A DNA stretch of 10,809 nt, from the NCBI GenBank assembly GCA_003159055.1, contig PMLH01000426.1, positions 1 to 10,809 of the forward strand. Reading direction: 5' to 3'. Origin of the DNA: Myxococcales bacterium (lineage in GTDB: Bacteria > Myxococcota > Polyangia > Fen-1088). The position numbers and the translations under genes are program-made. Numbering within the stretch: position 1 is the first letter of the stretch; each line of letters starts with the position of its first letter. Below are positions 1-8,034 of the stretch, in pieces. The notes beneath the pieces were generated by a model, which was given only the letters and a program-made list of their open reading frames with translations, did no database searches and was not told the DNA's origin.

Positions 1-3000
1 CGCCCATGAAGAACGGCGCGGGATTGGGATCGCCGGGCGGCGGGGGCAGCGCCCCGAAGACGGGCGTCCAGTTGGTGACGTCGAAGAAGTGGCGTTGGGC
101 GAGCTTGAGGCCAGCGATGATCCTGGACGGCTTCGCGTCCGCGAGCACGTCGGTGGAATTGCGCTGCTTGCCCTCTTCTTGCGCGGGCAGCTCGAAGTGA
201 GTGCCGGCCACTGTGGGCGCGCGGCGATACGAGACGCTGGCGTCGGCCTTGTGGCGCAGCCACGGGACGACGAGCGCCCCTACGCCGATACCGACCACCG
301 GGCCGGCTGCGAGCCCGGCCAGAACCGGGCGTGGATTCGTGGAGCTCGACAGCGCGGCGCCGACGCCGCCGCCGAGCGCGGTCCCAAGCGCGCCGGCCAG
401 GCTCAGCCAGGCAAAGTCGCGCGGCTCGACCAGGTCGTAGTGTAGAGCACCGTATCCGGCGAGGAAGCCGACGTTGGCGGCGGCGAGCCCACCGAGCACC
501 ACCTCATGCGGGTCGCGATTGGCGAACGCACCGGTGAACGAACCCACCCAGCCGCCCCAGGCGGAAAATCCGCTCGCCACCAGCGCTTGCTGCGCATTCA
601 GCCCGTCGGAATCGGTGCTGCTTGCCAGGCCAAGCGAGGCACCGATTCCGGCACCAATCAGGGCCGAGCCGCCGAACTCACTTCGCGTGGTCGCCCGGCC
701 GGCCCATGCGAAGGCCAGACCCTCGGCGGCGCCAAGGCCCGCCCCGCCCAGCATGTAGAGGCCGCGATCGCCATCGAGCGGCGCGAGTGGCGAGACCAGC
801 GCGCCCAGGCCGAGTCCCGCCGCGGTTCCGCCGAGCAAGATGCCGACGCCGCGCTGGTCGTGCAGATTCTCGGAGAGCAGCACCGAGCCGCCGGCCAGCG
901 ATGCGCCAATCGCGCTTCCAACGCCAGCCATGCCGAGCCGCTGTCCGCTCGGGACGCCCGCCGTGCTGACCATCAGCGACAGTCCAGCCGCACCCAGGCC
1001 ACCCGCGGCCAAGCCGGCCACGCGGTCCGACGACTGGACTTCATCCGATGGCCGCACAAGGTACGGCAGCCATGCGCCGACCCACAAACCTTCGAGGCCG
1101 GCAAACGCGACGAGGCTGCGACTCTGTTCGAGATCGATCGATTCGTGCAAGGCGCCGCCGAGAACGAGTCCGGCGGTTCCGGCGCCGAGCATGCCCCACA
1201 CCGGCGCATCGGCGCGACGGCTGACCAGGCCCCCAACGCCGGCACCTGCGCCTGAGAAGACTGCATCGACCAGCAGTGCATTGCCGAGGAGATCGGAATC
1301 CACGTGCAACGACGGCAGAAGCGCCGTGGTCAAGATCGAAGCGCCGCCGGCGCCCGCGAGCAGCCCGCCACGCACCTTCATGCCGTCGACGTCGCCGAGC
1401 GAGCGGTGCCCGAGGACCGGCGCCCACGCGCCTGTCCATCCTCCGATGGCAGAGGCAGCCGAAACGACGAGCAGGTTGTCGACCTCGAAGTCGAGGCGCG
1501 GCCAAAGGCCGAGCCCGATGGCGAGCCCGGACGCCGCGCCCGCGACCACGCCGACGCGCGCGCCTTGGGTGCTGGTGGGATCCGGGTCGAGCAGAAGGCC
1601 GACGCCGGCGCCGGTCAGCGCACCGTCGAGCGCGCCAGCCATGCCGAGCACGAGGGTGCGTCCGCTGACGTCGGTGGCGTGCGCAAGTCCGGCGGCCGCG
1701 GCGGCGCCGCCGGAGAGACCGAGCAGCAGCCCACCTTCGGTACCGCGCTGCCAGCCGCCCCACTGCTTGTCGGCAAGAGTCGGGGCGAGCGCGCCGACCA
1801 CGCCACCCACGGCCGCGCCGGCTGCGCTTGCGGCCAAATCGCGCTCGGTCAGCGGCGATACGTGCTCGGCAGCGGCCGCAGCGGCGGCGCCCGCGAGCGC
1901 GCCAGCCAGGGTGCCCGCGGTGTCGCGACGAGGATTGACTGAGCTGGTCGTCATCACCAGACCTCGCCCGAAGAGCCCGCCGACCAGGGTTCCGCCGACG
2001 GTCACGCCGAGATCGCTCGGCCCCGGTGCGAAGTACTTCGACAGGACGAGGCCCGAGGCAAGCCCAGCCGACCCTCCGAGGAGCGCGCCGCCGAAGCGCT
2101 GCCGCGGGGACGCCTTGGAAACCTCGCCCGACGGATCGACCAGGCCCGCGAGGAAGATGCCTTCCGCGATTCCGATGCCAGTTCCCACGACCGCCAGTCC
2201 GGGCGCGGATTCGCCGAGTCCCTCGTGCAGGCGCAAGGGCCTTTCAAGAAGCAGGGAGCTCGCGAGTCCGGCGGAAACACCGGCGACGGCGCCGATGCGC
2301 GAGGGCTTGGAATAGTCGGTCGCCCAAAGCAGCCCGGTTCCCGTGCCCATACCCAGGCCCAGCACGGCACCGGCCGATGTGACGGTCACCGTCTCTGGCG
2401 AAGTGCCGGCAAGGTGGCTCAAGCTCGCTCCGGCAAGTGCGCCGCCGCCCACGCCGAGCAGCAAGCCACCCTCGATGGAACGCTGCCAGCCTCCCCAAGT
2501 CGCGCTTCCCAAGGTTGGCGCGAGCGAGCCCACGATTCCTCCATAGGTCATGCCCTCTGCGCCTGCCCCGAGATCGATCGAGGACAATGGCGCGCGGTGC
2601 TCGACCAGCGCAGCCGCGCCAAGTCCCACCAAGGAACCGGCCAGGGTTGCGGCGGTGTCCTTGCGGCCGCCCTGGTCGAAGACGGTCATGGTCAGGCCAC
2701 GCGCGGCCAGCGCGCCCATGCCGTCGCCGAGCACGACGGTCGCCAGGTTGCTCGGGCTTGGCGAATAGTATTTCGAGAGCAGAAGACCCGACGCCAATCC
2801 GGCCGAGCCGCCGAGCAACAGCCCACCCGCGATCGCGTGCGGCGACGCCTTTGAGACAAGACCTGACGGATCGGCGATGCCTGCGAGCAGCACGCCTTGC
2901 GCGGCGCCGAGCCCCGCGCCCACGAGCGTGAGGCTTGCGGCACTGTCGCCCAGGCCTTCGTCGAAACGCAGTCCGGTTCCGAGCAGCAGGGCGCCCGCCA

Positions 3001-5641
3001 TGCCGGCGCTGGTTCCAGCGAGCGCGCCGATGCGACTCGGTTGCGAGTAGTTGTCGCGCCACAGAAGACCGATTCCGGTGCCGATGCCCAAGCCAATCGC
3101 CGAACCGGCGGTCACGACGGCGACGTCCGCGCCGCTGGTCTTCTGCCAGTGCGAAAGCCCGGCCGCGGCGAACGCACCCGCCGGCAATCCCAAGAGCAGC
3201 CCGCCACGATTGCTGCGCGACCAACCACCCCAGTCGGAATTTGCCAGGCTGGGCACGAGTGCCCCGACCAGCGAGCCGTAGCCAGCACCGAGCGCCGCTG
3301 CACCCAAATCGGGCGCGCGGAGCTGTGAATAGTGTGAAAATGTAGCGCCCACGGCGAGGCCCGCCGCTGAGCCGACCAAGGTCCCCGCGAGCTCGGCGGT
3401 GCCCGTGGTGTCGCTGGCCAGCTTCGCCATGCCGATCCCGGCCGAGGCACCGAGCGCGGCGCTGGCGATGGTCACTGGATAGTCGCGGCCGTCGGGAGAG
3501 AATGAGCCCGAGGCGAGAAGACCCGCGATGCCGGCTGCGGTGCCGAGGGCCAGAATGCCACCTTGCATGCGGGGGCTCGAATGGTCGTTCGACGCGGCCA
3601 TGGCCAAAGCCCACGCGCTTGCGCCGTATGAGGCCCCGACCGCGCTCATGAGCGGTGCCTGCGTGCCTGGGTGAAGGTAGGGATAGGCGACGAAGCTGCC
3701 CACGCCGAGCCCGAGGCCGCCCACGCTAGCCCACAGCGGGCGCCGGGTGGTCTCGTTCGGCTCGGCGATCATGGCGGAGCCGAGGCCCATCAAGTTGCCT
3801 GCGAGAAGGCCGCTCATGGCAGACCAGGTTCGGCTCGGCGACACGTCGACAAACGGCGAAAGCGCTGCCGCGCCCAGGTAGCCAACCCCCACGCCAGCGA
3901 GCAACCCGCCACTCAGACGATCGCGGCGCGTGGCCGGATTGGTGTCGAGGCCGTAGGCGAGCATGCCGGCTGACCACGCGGTGGCCGCGCTCGCGGCGGC
4001 GGCCATCTGGACGTCATTTTTTGACAGCTGGATGTACCGACTGAGCACCGCCGAGGCGAGCATGGCCGGCGCGGTTCCATAGCCGACGAGAGGCGACACG
4101 CGCAGGGGCGTTCCTGGATCGGCAAGCACCCGCCCACCCGCTCCCGCCAAACCAGCACCGAGCACCAAGGTGTTGGCAAAGAGGATCTGCGACGGCGTCC
4201 AATCCCACCTGCGTGCGCCGAACACGCCCATGCCCATGCCGATGGATTCGCCGCCAACGAGAAGCCCCCACTTCAGCTTGACGTTGTCCGAGCCGGTGCC
4301 CGCCCACGCCATCAGACCGGCCAGGGTTCCCCAGGCGGTGCTGTTCGTGAACCAGAGCGCTTGCGAAGGGGATGGCCGTAGTCCGAAATGGGTCAGGCCC
4401 CACGCCGTGCCGCCGCCGATCACTGCCCCCGCCGAGCCGACCAAGAGCACGACGCCCGGGCTGCTTTGTTGCGCCAGCAGCGACAAGCCGCCACCCCACA
4501 CGCCACCCGCCACGAGCGAGGTGGCAAGGGTCAGCGCCGTGCCATCGCGTGGGGCCTTCGGTGCCGCTGGCTCCTCTTTTGGTTCGGCGGTGTCTGCGCT
4601 CGCCGTCGACGTCCCAGCGGATTCGCGCGGCGATACGCGCGTCTCGGCGATGGATGGCGTTTCCACCAGCGCCGGAACTGGATTCCACGCTGGTGTCTGG
4701 GTCGGCAACGGGGCGGTGCTGGTTGGATTGATCCGAACCGGAGAATTGGCCGCGCTCTCGTCCCCCGCCGCTTTGGTCCGACCGGCAAGTACGTTGCGTG
4801 CTTCCTCGGCCGCCCCGCTTCGCGTGCGATTGTGCGCGAGGTGTTCTAGCTGTGGCAATCCGGCGGGCCCAAGCTCCGCGAGGGCTCGCACCGCACCGAC
4901 CTGAACTTCGTCTTCGGCGCTGGCTCCGGCGGCGGCCGCCAGGGCGCCCGCCGCGCCGGTCACTTTGCAGGCGGCCAGGCCTTCAGCTGCCTGTGCGCGT
5001 GCGGTTACGGCTGCCGGGGGAAAGAGATCCATCAGCATGGCAGCCACGCTTTGCGCATCGCAATTGATCGCGGCCCCCTCCAGACCGACGACCAGCACCG
5101 GCGTGCCGTTGTCTGTCTGCAACGCGAGGCTGAGCTCGCGACCCGGGAAATGCCAGACCGCCTTCAGCGCGAGGCGACCCTGACCAAGCAGGGCCAACTT
5201 TTGCTCGTCATTCATCTTCTTGGCCCACGCGGGTTCGGTCGCGGGCGCCGTGGGAGGCCGGCGAAGACGCGTCTCGATCTCAGAAGCCCGTTGCAGGAAA
5301 GCTGCCACGCCCTGCGCGTAGGTATGACCCGGTAGGTGCGAAACCTCGAACACCTTGTCTATCCGGCGGTTGGCAATCCAGAACGTGGTGCTCTCTGGCG
5401 CACGCTCACCCGGCTTCACGAGGCCGCCCTGGCAGGCCAGGGCACTGGGCGGCGTCCCGAATTCCCGGCAGGTCAGCGATGATTTCGCGATGGTGTCGAG
5501 AACCGGGAGCGGCGTTCCGATATCCACGCCCAGCACGTCGGCGGGCGTGGGTTCGCCCGCAGCACACGGACGCGAGCTACCCACACTGACGAGAAGAGCG
5601 ACCAGCGAAGGAAATACGGATCCGACCAGAGAGCCGCGCAT
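1..5641 (-). CDS. Giant exported repeat protein with HEAT-like N-terminus and Gly/Ala-rich multi-segment membrane array (C-terminus off window)
   Basis: Function unknown. From the ATG at 5641 the frame stays open for 1,880 codons to the left edge, so the gene is 3'-truncated. Residues 1-28 look like a signal peptide (Arg2, hydrophobic 5-21, Cys-Ala-Ala before a probable cut). Residues 30-200 are soluble and unrecognised, with a Cys pair near 58 and 70. Residues about 205-290 are Ala/Leu-rich paired helices resembling HEAT repeats; 290-365 are a Pro/Ser/Thr/Glu linker. From residue 367 to about 1794, hydrophobic Gly/Ala-rich segments of 16-20 residues alternate with short polar or charged loops, roughly 45 in all, with many GxxxG spacings, GGLLLG and WGGW motifs. 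A soluble, more charged tail (about 1795-1880) follows. Anchor motifs at residues 1794, 366 and many between all fall in this frame. An in-frame GTG at 5662 is an alternative start; neither has a clear ribosome site. The segments may form a membrane-embedded glycine-zipper assembly, which is inference. Confidence 0.85.
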   Translation of the reverse strand, partial: MRGSLVGSVFPSLVALLVSVGSSRPCAAGEPTPADVLGVDIGTPLPVLDTIAKSSLTCREFGTPPSALACQGGLVKPGERAPESTTFWIANRRIDKVFEVSHLPGHTYAQGVAAFLQRASEIETRLRRPPTAPATEPAWAKKMNDEQKLALLGQGRLALKAVWHFPGRELSLALQTDNGTPVLVVGLEGAAINCDAQSVAAMLMDLFPPAAVTARAQAAEGLAACKVTGAAGALAAAAGASAEDEVQVGAVRALAELGPAGLPQLEHLAHNRTRSGAAEEARNVLAGRTKAAGDESAANSPVRINPTSTAPLPTQTPAWNPVPALVETPSIAETRVSPRESAGTSTASADTAEPKEEPAAPKAPRDGTALTLATSLVAGGVWGGGLSLLAQQSSPGVVLLVGSAGAVIGGGTAWGLTHFGLRPSPSQALWFTNSTAWGTLAGLMAWAGTGSDNVKLKWGLLVGGESIGMGMGVFGARRWDWTPSQILFANTLVLGAGLAGAGGRVLADPGTPLRVSPLVGYGTAPAMLASAVLSRYIQLSKNDVQMAAAASAATAWSAGMLAYGLDTNPATRRDRLSGGLLAGVGVGYLGAAALSPFVDVSPSRTWSAMSGLLAGNLMGLGSAMIAEPNETTRRPLWASVGGLGLGVGSFVAYPYLHPGTQAPLMSAVGASYGASAWALAMAASNDHSSPRMQGGILALGTAAGIAGLLASGSFSPDGRDYPVTIASAALGASAGIGMAKLASDTTGTAELAGTLVGSAAGLAVGATFSHYSQLRAPDLGAAALGAGYGSLVGALVPSLANSDWGGWSRSNRGGLLLGLPAGAFAAAGLSHWQKTSGADVAVVTAGSAIGLGIGTGIGLLWRDNYSQPSRIGALAGTSAGMAGALLLGTGLRFDEGLGDSAASLTLVGAGLGAAQGVLLAGIADPSGLVSKASPHAIAGGLLLGGSAGLASGLLLSKYYSPSPSNLATVVLGDGMGALAARGLTMTVFDQGGRKDTAATLAGSLVGLGAAALVEHRAPLSSIDLGAGAEGMTYGGIVGSLAPTLGSATWGGWQRSIEGGLLLGVGGGALAGASLSHLAGTSPETVTVTSAGAVLGLGMGTGTGLLWATDYSKPSRIGAVAGVSAGLASSLLLERPLRLHEGLGESAPGLAVVGTGIGIAEGIFLAGLVDPSGEVSKASPRQRFGGALLGGSAGLASGLVLSKYFAPGPSDLGVTVGGTLVGGLFGRGLVMTTSSVNPRRDTAGTLAGALAGAAAAAAAEHVSPLTERDLAASAAGAAVGGVVGALAPTLADKQWGGWQRGTEGGLLLGLSGGAAAAAGLAHATDVSGRTLVLGMAGALDGALTGAGVGLLLDPDPTSTQGARVGVVAGAASGLAIGLGLWPRLDFEVDNLLVVSAASAIGGWTGAWAPVLGHRSLGDVDGMKVRGGLLAGAGGASILTTALLPSLHVDSDLLGNALLVDAVFSGAGAGVGGLVSRRADAPVWGMLGAGTAGLVLGGALHESIDLEQSRSLVAFAGLEGLWVGAWLPYLVRPSDEVQSSDRVAGLAAGGLGAAGLSLMVSTAGVPSGQRLGMAGVGSAIGASLAGGSVLLSENLHDQRGVGILLGGTAAGLGLGALVSPLAPLDGDRGLYMLGGAGLGAAEGLAFAWAGRATTRSEFGGSALIGAGIGASLGLASSTDSDGLNAQQALVASGFSAWGGWVGSFTGAFANRDPHEVVLGGLAAANVGFLAGYGALHYDLVEPRDFAWLSLAGALGTALGGGVGAALSSSTNPRPVLAGLAAGPVVGIGVGALVVPWLRHKADASVSYRRAPTVAGTHFELPAQEEGKQRNSTDVLADAKPSRIIAGLKLAQRHFFDVTNWTPVFGALPPPPGDPNPAPFFMG
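1562..3739 (-). repeat. Three diverged tandem coding repeats of about 245 codons inside the giant gene
   Basis: Read on the minus strand, the units are 3739-3038 (234 codons), 3037-2303 (245 codons) and 2302-1562 (247 codons). The WGGW motif occurs at 3221-3232, 2486-2497 and 1751-1762, spaced exactly 735 bp both times. SRIGA begins units two and three. Units two and three also share DPSG, VSKASP, the GGSAGLASGL stretch, LSKY, RRD/RKD followed by TLAG, and APTL; by eye roughly half of their residues match. Unit one has drifted further and lacks about 11 residues. Each unit splits into halves of about 119-126 residues, both carrying GG(L/A)LLG-type motifs, and each half into two pieces of about 60 residues. 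Weaker copies continue on both sides: a GGLLAG-containing stretch near 3910, and an APVLG/GGLLAG half-unit near 1423. Synonymous sites differ widely, so the duplications are old. Confidence 0.8.
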
Positions 5642-5701
5642 GTCGCGCCCAAATGCAAGCACGAGGCCAGGTCGGAATCTGCTGTTTTCGCGGTGCCTGA
5701 A

Positions 5702-5719
5702 CTGCTGAAACGTCAGCAG
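5702..5719. promoter_or_regulatory. Inverted repeat CTGCTGA-N4-TCAGCAG, possible operator or leader hairpin
   Basis: Two perfect 7-base arms (5702-5708 and 5713-5719) flank a 4-base loop AACG. The repeat lies about 60 bp upstream of the giant gene's ATG, where a repressor site or a 5' leader hairpin would be plausible. It could also arise by chance at this length, and no T-tract follows it in either direction, so it is not a terminator. Confidence 0.3.
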
Positions 5720-5935
5720 CTGGTAAGTTTTCGACAGCCGGGCGCATGAAACTGTCGGCCGAAGCCTCGCTGGGCTGCTCTATCGCAGATAGGAAATCCC
5801 GTTATGCCCCGCCACCAGGACCAGGTCGCGTGCCTGCCCGGCCGAGTAGTCGTGGGTTGAGCCTGCGGCCCGAAAGACCGCGCTGCCTGGGCCATGGCGA
5901 ACGCCATCATCGATCAGCGGGCCATCGCAGGGGAC

Positions 5936-5964
5936 TTGGCGAACCGTGCCGAACAGGGGACAAT
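5936..5964 (+). promoter_or_regulatory. Candidate sigma-70-like promoter for the kinase gene
   Basis: TTGGCG (5936-5941) and GACAAT (5959-5964) each match the sigma-70 consensus at four of six positions and are separated by 17 bases. Transcription would begin near 5971 and give a leader of about 30 bases before the ATG at 6001, which supports that start over the longer frame. Matches this weak are common, so this is only a candidate. Confidence 0.28.
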
Positions 5965-6000
5965 GGAGGAGCATCGCCACGTCTCAACGCGACGAGACTC

Positions 6001-7353
6001 ATGTCCCCCTACGCGAACCTTCCTCGCAAAATCGTCGACTTCTTCCGAACGCCTGTGTTCCCGGAGGATTTCGAGAAGACCCGTGTTGCCCGTCTCCTCA
6101 ACAGGCTCGTTCTCATGGGCATCGCTATCTGTTTGGTGGCGTTGGGTGTGGGTGTTCCCTTCTTCTTTTCCTACAAGTTGATCTCTGCCGGATTGGTCTC
6201 GTTTTTTCTGCTCCTCTGCCTGCTCTCTTGGCTTGCCATGCGCAGACGGAACCTTCTGGTAGCGTCGGCCTTTCTGGTCGTGAGCGTCCACCTGATTGTT
6301 ATTTCGAACACCATCGCCAACGGCGGTATCGAGTCGAAAGACAACCTGTTCTACGCGGTCCCAGTCGTCATCTCTCCGCTCTTGCTGCCATACCGTTGGG
6401 CCGTGCTGTCGGCAGTGGCGGCGTTGTTCGAGCTGAGCATCTTCGCCGTCTTGGGCTGGCTTGGTTGCCAGATCCCGAAGTACCTGCCTGGTGTCCCGCT
6501 TGGCGTGTGCTTTCTGGGCCTCCTCATTCTGGCGCTCCTTTACCAGGCGGTCCGACTGTCGGTGGACGGGTGGACGCGTGCCGTCCACCTGGCCCAGCAG
6601 GAGCTCGGCGAGCGCAAACGAACGGAAGCGGAGCGGGACAGGCTGAGGGAGGCGCTTTTCCAGGCCCAGAAGATGGAGTCGCTTGGACGCATGGCGGGCA
6701 GCGTGGCCCATGATTTCAACAACCTTCTGCTGGTGGTCACCGCGAATTTGGACCAGGTCAAACACCTCCCGAACCTCGACGACGACCTGAAGAACGACCT
6801 TGCCCAAACCGAGGACGTGGTGAGAAGTGCCTGCAGTCTCAACCGCAGCCTGATGGATTTTTCCAAGAGGCGCGAATTGCGCCTCGAAGTGTTGGACTTG
6901 GACCTCCTGGTAGCAGAGGCGTTTCCCGTCTTGGTCCAACTGCTCGGAAAACAGGTTCGCCTGGAGGCCTTCCCGGCAGGTGGTGGAACGGCGATTCGGG
7001 CGGACAGGACTGGGATGGTCCAGGTGCTGCAGAACCTCGTGGTGAACGCTCGCGATGCGATGGAGGAAGGGGGCTTGGTCACACTGCGAACGCGGGTTAC
7101 CAAGATCGAGCAGGATCGCCAAGAGGCAAGCGCGGGAACCTACGTGCAGCTCAGCGTCCGAGATACTGGTTGTGGCATGACCCAGGCGACGCGGGAGAGA
7201 ATCTTCGAGCCCTTTTTCACCACCAAGATGCGAGGGACCGGATTGGGACTGGCTACCGTGTTCGGTGTGGTCAAGCAGCACGGCGGGATGATCGAGGTGG
7301 ATTCTGAGGAGGGAAAGGGCACGGAGTTCCGCATCTTCCTGCCCTGCGCCTGA
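6001..7353 (+). CDS. Six-TM sensor histidine kinase (orphan)
   Basis: A 450-residue inner-membrane histidine kinase that should autophosphorylate a histidine and pass the phosphate to a response regulator not encoded here. Six hydrophobic segments lie at about 36-56, 60-80, 85-105, 116-131, 133-155 and 165-184, with very short loops, so any signal is probably sensed within or near the membrane. The loop NGGIES before segment 4 resembles a motif I recall from other six-TM sensor kinases. A charged coiled-coil linker (about 195-230) leads to the H-box with VAHDFNN (His237). The ATPase domain is complete: N-box Asn349 in LVVNARDAM, G1 box DTGCGM (Asp388), F-box EPFFTTK (403-409) and G2 box GTGLGL (412-417). 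No receiver domain is fused. Start at 6001 was chosen because the upstream in-frame extension is low-complexity Arg/Pro-rich; the ribosome site is weak. The frame ends 93 bp before ahpC. Confidence 0.9.
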   Translation: MSPYANLPRKIVDFFRTPVFPEDFEKTRVARLLNRLVLMGIAICLVALGVGVPFFFSYKLISAGLVSFFLLLCLLSWLAMRRRNLLVASAFLVVSVHLIVISNTIANGGIESKDNLFYAVPVVISPLLLPYRWAVLSAVAALFELSIFAVLGWLGCQIPKYLPGVPLGVCFLGLLILALLYQAVRLSVDGWTRAVHLAQQELGERKRTEAERDRLREALFQAQKMESLGRMAGSVAHDFNNLLLVVTANLDQVKHLPNLDDDLKNDLAQTEDVVRSACSLNRSLMDFSKRRELRLEVLDLDLLVAEAFPVLVQLLGKQVRLEAFPAGGGTAIRADRTGMVQVLQNLVVNARDAMEEGGLVTLRTRVTKIEQDRQEASAGTYVQLSVRDTGCGMTQATRERIFEPFFTTKMRGTGLGLATVFGVVKQHGGMIEVDSEEGKGTEFRIFLPCA

Positions 7354-7426
7354 AGTGGATTCAAGACAAACGCCCCGGCGTAGGCGCAACCGGGATCGGG
7401 GTGACGGCATCCAACCTGCACAACCC

Positions 7427-7434
7427 AAGAGGAG
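7427..7434 (+). promoter_or_regulatory. Ribosome binding site of ahpC
   Basis: AAGAGGAG is a near-ideal Shine-Dalgarno sequence, but it sits 12 bases before the ATG at 7447, slightly farther than usual. It supports this start, which also gives an N-terminus (MASIINSQIPEF) that matches the AhpC family. Confidence 0.6.
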
Positions 7435-7446
7435 CCTCCCCCGAAC

Positions 7447-8013
7447 ATGGCAAGCATCATCAATTCGCAGATTCCGGAATTCAGTGTGCAGGCGTATCAC
7501 GACGGTAAGTTCAAGACCGTCAGCAACGCGGACCTGAAGGGAAAATGGGCCGTCTTCTTCTTCTACCCGGCCGATTTCACCTTCGTGTGTCCGACCGAGC
7601 TTGGCGACATGGCCGACAAGTACGACAAGCTCAAGAGCATGGGCGTCGAGGTCTACTCGGTCAGCACGGACACCCATTTCGTGCACAAGGCCTGGTACGA
7701 CGCTTCGGAGACCATCAAGAAGATCAAGTTCCCGATGCTCGCCGATCCGACGGGAGCACTGAGCCGGGCCTTTGGCGTGTACATCGACGCCGAGGGATTG
7801 GCCTACCGCGGAAGCTTCGTTGTGAACCCCGAGGGCAAGATCAAGATCGCCGAGTACCACGACAACGGCATCGGACGGAACGCCGAGGAGCTGGTGCGCA
7901 AGATCCAGGCAGCGCAATTTGTGGCCAGCCACGACGGCGAGGTTTGCCCGGCCAAGTGGACGCCCGGCGCCGCGACGCTGAAGCCCGGCCTCAACCTGGT
8001 CGGCAAGATCTGA
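7447..8013 (+). CDS. ahpC: Alkyl hydroperoxide reductase subunit C (typical 2-Cys peroxiredoxin)
   Basis: A cytosolic peroxidase of 188 residues, almost the same length as Escherichia coli AhpC, that reduces hydrogen peroxide, organic hydroperoxides and probably peroxynitrite. The peroxidatic cysteine is Cys48 in the motif FYPADFTFVCPTE, with the catalytic Pro41 and Thr45 of the PxxxTxxC signature. The resolving cysteine is Cys167 in GEVCPAKW, followed by the typical C-terminal tail ending LVGKI. The GGLG-type sensitivity loop is represented by DNGIGRN (about 139-145), and the C-terminal tail is of AhpC1 type, so the enzyme may be inactivated by excess peroxide; that is inference. It is followed 88 bp later by ahpF, its reductase, with a stem-loop between them. 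No OxyR or PerR gene or obvious binding site is seen. Confidence 0.97.
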   Translation: MASIINSQIPEFSVQAYHDGKFKTVSNADLKGKWAVFFFYPADFTFVCPTELGDMADKYDKLKSMGVEVYSVSTDTHFVHKAWYDASETIKKIKFPMLADPTGALSRAFGVYIDAEGLAYRGSFVVNPEGKIKIAEYHDNGIGRNAEELVRKIQAAQFVASHDGEVCPAKWTPGAATLKPGLNLVGKI

Positions 8014-8034
8014 GCAACACCGCGTTGCCTCTCT

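Larger units (their letters stand above)
5642..6000. other. Divergent intergenic region between giant gene and kinase gene
   Basis: These 359 bases separate two genes that point away from each other, so they should hold both promoters. The first part carries a short inverted repeat (5702-5719) and the last part a weak promoter-like pair (5936-5964). I found no convincing -35/-10 pair for the giant gene and no RNA gene. The kinase frame stays open back to 5746, but the added 85 residues are rich in Arg, Pro and Gly and look untranslated. A 66-codon frame on the minus strand (5980-5780) is open but has no ribosome site. Confidence 0.6.

Noticed and set aside
840..2315. 491-codon open frame on the plus strand opposite the giant gene
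   Set aside because: Its product is extremely rich in Pro, Ser, Arg and Ala with no motif, as expected for the antisense of a G/C-biased Gly/Ala-rich gene; the minus-strand frame has signal peptide, repeats and domain order.
2244..3614. 456-codon minus-strand frame, Arg/Gly-rich
   Set aside because: It is a frame-shifted reading of the giant gene's repeat array; the Arg-rich composition and lack of conserved repeat spacing mark it as a shadow.
1562..3739. Possible CRISPR or recently amplified DNA repeat
   Set aside because: Units are about 735 bp, coding, and strongly diverged at synonymous sites; no short identical repeats with unique spacers.
1..5641. Possible RTX/beta-roll or collagen-like Gly-rich protein
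   Set aside because: No GGxGxDxxx nonapeptides and no Gly-x-y triplets; glycines occur in GxxxG spacing inside hydrophobic segments.
5780..5980. 66-codon minus-strand frame (GTG start) in the intergenic region
   Set aside because: Composition is not absurd, but there is no ribosome site, no recognisable motif, and it lies in the divergent promoter region; not enough support to call a gene.
5746..6000. In-frame 85-residue N-terminal extension of the kinase
   Set aside because: Arg/Pro/Gly/Ser-rich with no hydrophobic or domain character and overlapping the likely control region; the protein is complete from the ATG at 6001.
7354..7446. Possible terminator after the kinase (short CCCCG/CGGGG pairing)
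   Set aside because: Arms are only five bases with a long loop and no T-tract.
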